Source of the DNA: Comamonadaceae bacterium
GTDB lineage: Bacteria; Pseudomonadota; Gammaproteobacteria; Burkholderiales; Burkholderiaceae_C
NCBI GenBank assembly: GCA_947374485.1
Contig: CANCCF010000131.1
Coordinates: 1-11,271 of the forward strand
Reading direction: 5' to 3'
DNA length: 11,271 nt
The position numbers were made by a program, and so were the translations under genes. Positions 6,907-11,271 of this stretch are shown in pieces. Within the stretch, counting starts at the first letter, position 1. Every line of letters begins with the position of its first letter. The notes beneath the pieces are model-generated. The model was given only the letters and a program-made list of their open reading frames with translations. It had not been told where the DNA came from and made no database searches.

Positions 6907-8514
6907 TCAGATGTTGGAGTCGGGGAATGAGGCCTTGCGGCGGTTCACGTAATCCAGAATGCCTTCGTCGGTGGCCACGTCCATGGCCGGTGCTTCGTAT
7001 TCGGCCAGCTGCTTTTTCCACAGCGCATTGGCACGGGCAGTGAGGTCGCGCGAGCCTTCGGCTTCCCATTGCTCGAAGCTGTTGTTGTCGGTGATGGGCG
7101 AGCGGTAAAAGGCGCTCTCGAAGTTGGCTTGCGTGTGCGCACAACCCAGGAAGTGCTTGCCCGGGCCGACTTCGCGGATGGCGCTCATGGCCTGGCCGTT
7201 TTCCGTCAGGTCCACACCGTTCAAAAGCGTGTGCATCATGCCCGCCTGGTCCACGTCCATGATGAATTTCTCATAGCCCATGGACAGGCCGCCTTCGAGC
7301 CAACCGGCCGTGTGCAGCACAAAGTTCACGCCACCCAGGCAGGTGGGCAGCAAGGTGTTGGCCGACTCGGACGCCGCTTGCGCATCGGAGATCTTGGAGC
7401 CGCACAGGCCGCCGCCCGAGCGGAACGGCACGCCCAGACGGCGCGCCAGCGCGGCCATCACGTACAGCACCAGGGCGGGCTCGGGTGTCCCAAAAGTGGG
7501 GGCACCCGACTGCATCGAAATAGAGGAAGCAAAGCTGCCCAGCACCACCGGCGCACCGGGGCTGCACAGCTGCACAAAGGCCATGCCGGCCAGGGCCTCG
7601 GCCAGGGTTTGCGCAGCGGTACCGGCCACCGTCACCGGCGACATGGCACCCGCCAGAATGAACGGCGTGATGATGCAGGCCTGGTTGGCGCGCGCATAGA
7701 CCTTGGCGGCGCCAAGCATGGTCTCATCGAAGGTCATGGGCGAGTTGGCGTTGATCAGGTTGATCACAGCGGTGCGCGGCTTGCCCGTTGCCGGGTCAAT
7801 CCAGTTGTCGCCGAACAGGATCTTGGTCATCTCCACCGTGTCTTGCGCGCGCTCGGGGTGCGTGACCGAGCCCATGAAGGGCTTGTCGCTGTACTTCATG
7901 TGCGCATACACCATGTCGAAGTGGCGCTTGTTCACCGGCAGGTCGACCGGCTCGCAAATCGTGCCGCCCGAATGGTGCAGAGAGTTGGCGGTGTAGGCCA
8001 GCTTCACGAAATTTTGAAAATCGTTGATGGTGGCGTAGCGGCGTCCGCCATCGAGGTCGCGCACAAAGGGCGAGCCGTAAGCCGGGGCAAACACGGTGTT
8101 CTTGCCGCCAATGACCACGTTGTGGGCCGGGTTGCGGGCGTACTGGGTGAACTCGCGCGGGGCGGTGTCTTGCACCAGCTTGCGCGCCAAGCCGCGCGGG
8201 AAGCGCACGCGCTCGCCTTTGACGTCGCAACCGGCCTTGCGGAACAGCTCCAGGGCTTCGGCATCGTCACGGAAATCAATGCCCACTTCCTCGAGGATGG
8301 TGTCGGCATTGCGCTCGATGATTTGCAGGCCCTCTTCGTCCAGCACTTCGAAGTACGGGATCTTGCGGGTGATGTAGGGCACGGACTGGGCACTGCGCGC
8401 GCTGCGGGCGGCGCGCTTGGCCTCGCGGCCACCACCCGCGCGGCGGCCGCGCGGTGCGCCTGCTGCTTCAGCGGGTGCGGTTTCGGTGGGGTCTTGTACA
8501 ACGGTGTCGTTCAT
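6907..8514 (-). CDS. Trimethylamine methyltransferase (MttB) superfamily protein, non-pyrrolysine
   Basis: A 535-residue protein of the MttB/MtgB superfamily (COG5598), enzymes that move a methyl group from a methylated amine or betaine to the cobalt of a corrinoid protein. Family-like blocks include AYGSPFVRDLDGGRR (145-159), HHSGGTICEPVDLPVNKRHF (180-199), NLINANSPMTFDETMLGA (252-269), FILAGAMSPVTVAGTAAQTL (285-304) and SFASSISMQSGAPTFGTPEP (327-346). No in-frame TAG interrupts the gene, so it does not carry pyrrolysine and more likely handles a quaternary amine, as glycine betaine methyltransferase MtgB does, than trimethylamine itself. Residues 20-44 are Arg/Gly/Ala-rich and probably disordered. 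The frame is open back to 8787, but ATG 8514 has GGAG seven bases before it. The gene is divergent from folD and ends in a strong terminator. The exact substrate is undetermined. Confidence 0.88.
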   Translation of the reverse strand: MNDTVVQDPTETAPAEAAGAPRGRRAGGGREAKRAARSARSAQSVPYITRKIPYFEVLDEEGLQIIERNADTILEEVGIDFRDDAEALELFRKAGCDVKGERVRFPRGLARKLVQDTAPREFTQYARNPAHNVVIGGKNTVFAPAYGSPFVRDLDGGRRYATINDFQNFVKLAYTANSLHHSGGTICEPVDLPVNKRHFDMVYAHMKYSDKPFMGSVTHPERAQDTVEMTKILFGDNWIDPATGKPRTAVINLINANSPMTFDETMLGAAKVYARANQACIITPFILAGAMSPVTVAGTAAQTLAEALAGMAFVQLCSPGAPVVLGSFASSISMQSGAPTFGTPEPALVLYVMAALARRLGVPFRSGGGLCGSKISDAQAASESANTLLPTCLGGVNFVLHTAGWLEGGLSMGYEKFIMDVDQAGMMHTLLNGVDLTENGQAMSAIREVGPGKHFLGCAHTQANFESAFYRSPITDNNSFEQWEAEGSRDLTARANALWKKQLAEYEAPAMDVATDEGILDYVNRRKASFPDSNI

Positions 8515-8573
8515 GGGTGTCTCCAGTGCCTTTGGCCCGACCACCATGAGGAATGCGCATGGCCCGCGGGACG

Positions 8574-8588
8574 AATACTCATAGTATT
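8574..8588. promoter_or_regulatory. AT-rich inverted repeat upstream of the mttB-like gene
   Basis: AATACT (8574-8579) and AGTATT (8583-8588) are perfect arms around CAT, an AT-rich island in very GC-rich DNA, 60 bp before the mttB-like start. On the minus strand it contains TACTAT, a possible -10 box without a convincing -35, which would suit an activator-dependent promoter. Operator or promoter core; not proven. Confidence 0.4.
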
Positions 8589-8613
8589 GCAGCCGCCGCG
8601 CAGACTTTTGACC

Positions 8614-8679
8614 TGTTTGCGACACGCTTTTGCATTGGAACGCCTGCGCCTTTGCGCCTGTGCGGCTTTGTCGCAAACA
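8614..8679. promoter_or_regulatory. Paired inverted repeat in the mttB/folD divergent region
   Basis: TGTTTGCGACA (8614-8624) and TGTCGCAAACA (8669-8679) are exact reverse complements, 11 bases each, spaced 55 bp start to start, close to five helical turns. They lie in the middle of the 263-bp region between the divergent mttB-like and folD starts. This suits two sites for one regulator, possibly with looping, that controls both genes. The binding protein is unknown. Confidence 0.5.
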
Positions 8680-8777
8680 CGGCGCCAACCGTCGCCCGGC
8701 ACACGCCCGGCAGAGCGGCCCGGCCCTAGCATCGCTTCGCTCTGCAAGCCCCTCCAACCCTTTTAAAACTTCGCACC

Positions 8778-9641
8778 ATGGTCGCAAAAATCATCGACGG
8801 CAAAGCCGTGGCCCAGCATGTACGCCAGCAGTGCCGGCTGGAAACACAAACGCTGAAGGCGCGCGGCGTCACTCCCGGTCTGGCCGTCATCATCGTCGGC
8901 GACAACCCGGCCTCCAAGGTCTATGTGGCCAACAAGGTCAAGGCCTGCACCGAGGTCGGCCTGCACTCCACGGTCTATGCCTTTGCCGCCGACACGCCCG
9001 ACGCGGTGGTGGAGGCCAAGATCATGACCTTGAATGCCGACCCCTTTGTGCACGGCATTCTGGTGCAGCTTCCTTTACCCAAGCACTTCGATGCCAAGCG
9101 CGTGCTGGCCTGCATCTCGGTGGACAAGGACGTGGACGGTTTTCATCTGTACAACGTGGGCGCCCTGGCCCAGGGCGAAACCGTGTTCCCGCCCTGCACG
9201 CCCTATGGCGTGTCCAAGATGCTCGAATACGAGAACATTCCCGTGGAAGGCCAGAACGTGGTGGTCGTGGGCGCCAGCAACATCGTGGGCAAGCCCATGG
9301 CCATGATGCTGATGCAGCGCGACGCCACGGTGTGCATCTGCCATGCCAAGACACGTGACCTGGCGCAGTTCACCATCCTGGCCGACATCCTGGTGGTGGC
9401 CGCTGGCGTACCCAACCTCATCCTGCCGCAAATGGTGCGCACCGGTGCGGTGGTGATTGACGTGGGCATCAACCGCCTGCCCGACGGCCGCCTGGTGGGC
9501 GATGTGGACTTTGAGGGCGTGCGGCAAAAGGCTTCGTACATCTCGCCCGTGCCCGGTGGGGTGGGGCCCATGACCATCACCATGCTGGTGCACAACACCA
9601 TCCAGTCGGCCAAGCGGCATGCGGAGTTGGCGGGGGCTTGA
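8778..9641 (+). CDS. folD: Bifunctional methylenetetrahydrofolate dehydrogenase/methenyltetrahydrofolate cyclohydrolase
   Basis: FolD converts 5,10-methylene-THF to 5,10-methenyl-THF with NADP and then to 10-formyl-THF, in the cytosol. The 287-residue length is normal. Catalytic residues known from E. coli FolD (Tyr50, Lys54, Gln98, Asp121) are present one position earlier: Tyr49 and Lys53 in SKVYVANKVKACTEVG, Gln97 in HGILVQLPLP and Asp120 in DKDVDGFH. The Rossmann part shows VVVGASNIVGKPMA and the end has PVPGGVGPMTITML. ATG 8778 is the only fitting start; no strong ribosome site precedes it, only an A/T-rich stretch. The gene is divergent from the mttB-like methyltransferase, in keeping with a role in oxidising folate-bound methyl groups. 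Whether it is the only folD of the genome cannot be seen. Confidence 0.97.
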   Translation: MVAKIIDGKAVAQHVRQQCRLETQTLKARGVTPGLAVIIVGDNPASKVYVANKVKACTEVGLHSTVYAFAADTPDAVVEAKIMTLNADPFVHGILVQLPLPKHFDAKRVLACISVDKDVDGFHLYNVGALAQGETVFPPCTPYGVSKMLEYENIPVEGQNVVVVGASNIVGKPMAMMLMQRDATVCICHAKTRDLAQFTILADILVVAAGVPNLILPQMVRTGAVVIDVGINRLPDGRLVGDVDFEGVRQKASYISPVPGGVGPMTITMLVHNTIQSAKRHAELAGA

Positions 9642-9669
9642 GCACCCATGCCTTTCTCATTCTTTCTGG

Positions 9670-9697
9670 TTGACACGTGGTTCCACTAATGGAACCA
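9670..9697 (+). promoter_or_regulatory. Promoter -35 box and TA-type operator upstream of the HicB-like gene
   Basis: A perfect TTGACA (9670-9675) is followed by TGGTTCCA (9678-9685), CTAA, and its exact inverse TGGAACCA (9690-9697). The operator fills the spacer and reaches the weak -10 position (AACCAT, 9693-9698), so binding would shut the promoter. This is the layout of autoregulated toxin-antitoxin operons. The gene start is 41 bp downstream. Confidence 0.6.
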
Positions 9698-9738
9698 TCT
9701 ATCAGATTGAAGTTGAGCCAAGAATTGGAATGCAAAGC

Positions 9739-10062
9739 ATGAATATCCAGCACTACACCTACCGCGTGACCTGGTCGCCCGAAGACAACGAGCACGTTGC
9801 CCTGTGCACCGAATTTCCGTCCTTGAGCTGGCTGGGCAAGACACCGGAAGCAGCGCTCAAAGGCATTCAAAAAGTGGTGGCCGATGTGGTGGCTGACATG
9901 CAGGCCAGTGGGGAGCAAATTCCTGCGGCACTGGCCGAAAAGCACTACAGCGGCGAGTTCCGCGTGCGCATCCCGCCGATGGTGCACCGCGAATTGGCGC
10001 TCAAGGCTGCGGAGCAAGGTGTGAGCCTGAACCGGCTGGCCAGTGCGAAGCTGGCAGCCTAG
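9739..10062 (+). CDS. HicB-family antitoxin-like protein without HicA
   Basis: A 107-residue protein with the HicB layout. The N-terminal half has a degraded-RNase-H-like fold pattern: YTYRVTWSPEDNEHVALCTE (7-26), FPSLSWLGKTPEAALKGI and the long helix VVADVVADM. The C-terminal part is a ribbon-helix-helix, GEFRVRIPPMVHRELALKAA (72-91) and EQGVSLNRLASAKLAA. HicB normally binds the mRNA-cleaving toxin HicA and represses its own operon. No HicA-like frame is found in the 97 bp before it or in the 24 bp after it, so it looks like an orphan. ATG 9739 fits the family start (MNIQHYTYRV); ATG 9730 (MQSMNIQ) is possible. The next gene, an MntA-like nucleotidyltransferase, follows at 24 bp and is probably co-transcribed. 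Confidence 0.82.
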   Translation: MNIQHYTYRVTWSPEDNEHVALCTEFPSLSWLGKTPEAALKGIQKVVADVVADMQASGEQIPAALAEKHYSGEFRVRIPPMVHRELALKAAEQGVSLNRLASAKLAA

Positions 10063-10086
10063 GACTATCCAATTCTGGAGCATCCC

Positions 10087-10554
10087 GTGAAGTCCTTCAC
10101 ACGGAATTCGGACCGCAACTTGCCGTTACCCAAAGTCGCCGAAGCAGCGCAGTTGCTGTCCGAAGGCGGCCCCATCGTGCAAACACTGCGCAAAGCCCTG
10201 CCCCAAGTGATGGCCATCTATGCGTTTGGCAGCCAGGTCGCAGGCACTGCGGGTGCAGACAGCGACCTGGACCTGGCGGTGCTGGTGCCTGACTACGCGG
10301 TCCCGTTGGAACTGTGGGACCTGTCACACGACCTGGCGGGCATTGCAGGCTGCCCGGTCGATCTGCTGGACCTGCGCGCCGCCAGCACCGTCATGCAATA
10401 CCAGGTGCTGATGCAGGGCCAGCGCCTGTGGGAGCAAGGCTTGGACGCCGATTTGTTCGAGTGCTTTGTCATGGGGGAGAAGCTCTCCTTGGACGAGGCC
10501 CGCGCAGGAGTTCTGGCTGATATTGCAAAGAGCGGACGTGTTTACGGCGGTTGA
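10087..10554 (+). CDS. mntA: MntA-like nucleotidyltransferase (type VII antitoxin family) without HepT
   Basis: A 155-residue minimal nucleotidyltransferase. The catalytic motif GSX10DXD is complete: Gly48-Ser49 in YAFGSQVAGTAG and Asp60/Asp62 in SDLDLAVLV, with Asp92 in CPVDLLDL as the likely third carboxylate. In the MntA/HepT (type VII) system MntA adenylylates and so silences the toxin HepT, encoded next to it. The C-terminus (LADIAKSGRVYGG) also looks like MntA. No HepT frame follows in the 121 bp before glyA and none precedes, so the toxin is missing from this spot. The start is GTG 10087, supported by GGAG six bases before it; no closer ATG keeps the fold whole. It could also modify another target. 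Confidence 0.8.
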   Translation: MKSFTRNSDRNLPLPKVAEAAQLLSEGGPIVQTLRKALPQVMAIYAFGSQVAGTAGADSDLDLAVLVPDYAVPLELWDLSHDLAGIAGCPVDLLDLRAASTVMQYQVLMQGQRLWEQGLDADLFECFVMGEKLSLDEARAGVLADIAKSGRVYGG

Positions 10555-10593
10555 CCTACCCTTCCTGCCCCGCGTCGCCTCCACATCCCCCCA

Positions 10594-10609
10594 TGTCGTA
10601 ATGCCGACA
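10594..10609. promoter_or_regulatory. Inverted repeat TGTCG-N6-CGACA upstream of glyA
   Basis: TGTCG (10594-10598) and CGACA (10605-10609) form a short dyad about 70 bp before the glyA start. The same TGTCG/CGACA core occurs in the long inverted repeat between mttB-like and folD, so a common regulator is conceivable. Five-base arms are short enough to be chance. Confidence 0.25.
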
Positions 10610-10675
10610 CCGCCCGCAGGGCCAGTCTCGACAATCCATCCACTCACCCTTATCCCATTTCCATAAAGGCACTCC

Positions 10676-11271
10676 ATGGCATCGAACCCCGCTCTGAACG
10701 CATTTGACCCCGTACTCGGAGCCGCCATGGACGCGGAGGCCCAGCGCCAGCAGGACCACCTGGAACTGATCGCTTCCGAGAACTACACCAGCGCTCTGGT
10801 GCTCGCAGCCCAGGGCAGCGTGCTGACCAACAAGTACGCCGAGGGTTACCCCGGCAAGCGCTACTACGGCGGCTGTGAGTTTGTGGACGTGGCCGAGCAA
10901 CTGGCCATTGACCGCGCCAAGCAGCTCTTTGGTGCGGACTGGGCCAATGTGCAGCCGCACTCGGGCTCCAGCGCCAATTCCGCCGTCTACATGGCGCTGA
11001 TGCAACCCGGCGAAACCATTCTGGGCATGAGCCTGGCCCACGGCGGCCACCTGACGCACGGCGCCAAGGTCAGCTTTTCGGGCAAGATTTACCATGCCGA
11101 GCAGTACGGCATTGACACCGCCACCGGCCTGATCGACTACGACGCGCTGGAAGCGCAAGCCATTGAAGTCAAGCCCAAGATGATCGTGGCCGGCTACTCC
11201 GCCTACAGCCGCCACCTGGACTTTGCGCGTTTCCGCGCCATCGCCGACAAGGTGGGCGCTCTGCTGTGGGT
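10676..11271 (+). CDS. glyA: Serine hydroxymethyltransferase, N-terminal part (3' end outside window)
   Basis: The frame from ATG 10676 stays open to the edge, 198 codons. GlyA is a PLP enzyme that interconverts serine and glycine with transfer of a C1 unit to tetrahydrofolate. Typical blocks are LELIASENYTS (29-39), LTNKYAEGYPGKRYYGGCE and MSLAHGGHLTHGAKVSFSG; the PLP-binding lysine lies beyond the window. AAAGG six bases before the ATG supports the start. Two places differ from what I expect of a betaproteobacterial housekeeping GlyA: HSGSSAN instead of HSGSQAN, and VAGYSAYSRHLDFARFRAIA, which recalls GlyA of other phyla. This may therefore be a second, pathway-specific copy serving methyl-group metabolism, which is inference. 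The 121 bp before it hold no gene. Confidence 0.96.
   Translation, partial: MASNPALNAFDPVLGAAMDAEAQRQQDHLELIASENYTSALVLAAQGSVLTNKYAEGYPGKRYYGGCEFVDVAEQLAIDRAKQLFGADWANVQPHSGSSANSAVYMALMQPGETILGMSLAHGGHLTHGAKVSFSGKIYHAEQYGIDTATGLIDYDALEAQAIEVKPKMIVAGYSAYSRHLDFARFRAIADKVGALLW

Noticed and set aside
6035..6952. 305-codon plus-strand frame antisense to the MFS transporter
   Set aside because: His/Gly/Gln-rich shadow of the transporter; it also runs across the terminator hairpin.
6907..8514. Pyrrolysine-containing MttB
   Set aside because: No in-frame TAG interrupts the gene, and no pyl genes are visible in the window.
7069..8766. 565-codon open frame on the plus strand, antisense to the mttB-like gene
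   Set aside because: Its translation is rich in His, Arg, Gly and Val with no recognisable motif, and it mirrors a well-supported conserved gene. Long antisense frames are common in high-GC DNA.
8515..8787. 91-codon upstream extension of the mttB-like gene
   Set aside because: The extension overlaps the folD start, contains many Cys/Arg residues with no family match, and the inner ATG 8514 has a good ribosome site.
9630..9668. Possible terminator behind folD (GGGGGCT / AGCACCC then T-rich DNA)
   Set aside because: The loop would be two bases and the stem has a mismatch, so the hairpin is not credible as drawn.
9619..9738. 40-codon upstream extension of the HicB-like gene, overlapping folD
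   Set aside because: It would cross the consensus -35 box and operator, and the HicB fold begins at MNIQHYTYRV.
10555..10675. Search for a HepT remnant between the MntA-like gene and glyA
   Set aside because: No frame shows HepT features; the DNA is pyrimidine-rich and non-coding.

Overview
The window reads as the chromosome of a GC-rich betaproteobacterium. Comamonadaceae (a Rhodoferax, Polaromonas or Hydrogenophaga relative) is my best guess, from the protein flavour and codon bias only. There are no rRNA or tRNA genes, no CRISPR array, no transposase, and no gene-free stretch longer than about 300 bases; the longest gap is the 263 bp between the mttB-like gene and folD.

The core is a one-carbon (methyl transfer) gene set in pieces. 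On the left, the 3' end of a LysR-type regulator is followed by a zinc-type homocysteine S-methyltransferase (bmt), which overlaps by GTGA with a hydantoinase/oxoprolinase-family (ASKHA fold) protein. In the middle, on the minus strand, a non-pyrrolysine MttB-superfamily methyltransferase is followed, after a clear intrinsic terminator, by an MFS transporter. Divergent from the mttB-like gene is folD, and at the right edge the start of a glyA. Together these could strip methyl groups from a methylated amine or betaine, load them on homocysteine or folate, and recycle C1-folates through FolD and GlyA. The corrinoid shuttle protein and the methylcorrinoid:folate methyltransferase that such a route usually needs are not in the window.

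The set is interrupted by other material. Between the hydantoinase-like gene and the transporter lie a compact minus-strand toxin-antitoxin operon (TumE-like toxin plus HVO_A0114-like winged-helix antitoxin) with a palindromic operator inside its own promoter, a 26-bp perfect palindrome, rluE (23S rRNA pseudouridine synthase) and a small membrane protein of unknown function. Between folD and glyA sit two antitoxin-like genes in a row, a HicB-type and an MntA-type nucleotidyltransferase. Neither has its toxin partner (HicA, HepT) beside it, although a TA-style operator still precedes the pair.

Regulatory DNA worth noting: inverted repeats in the mttB/folD divergent region (11-nt arms 55 bp apart, and a shorter AT-rich repeat), the TA operators, and a TGTCG-N6-CGACA element upstream of glyA. 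Function and taxonomy were read by eye from sequence motifs; no search was run.
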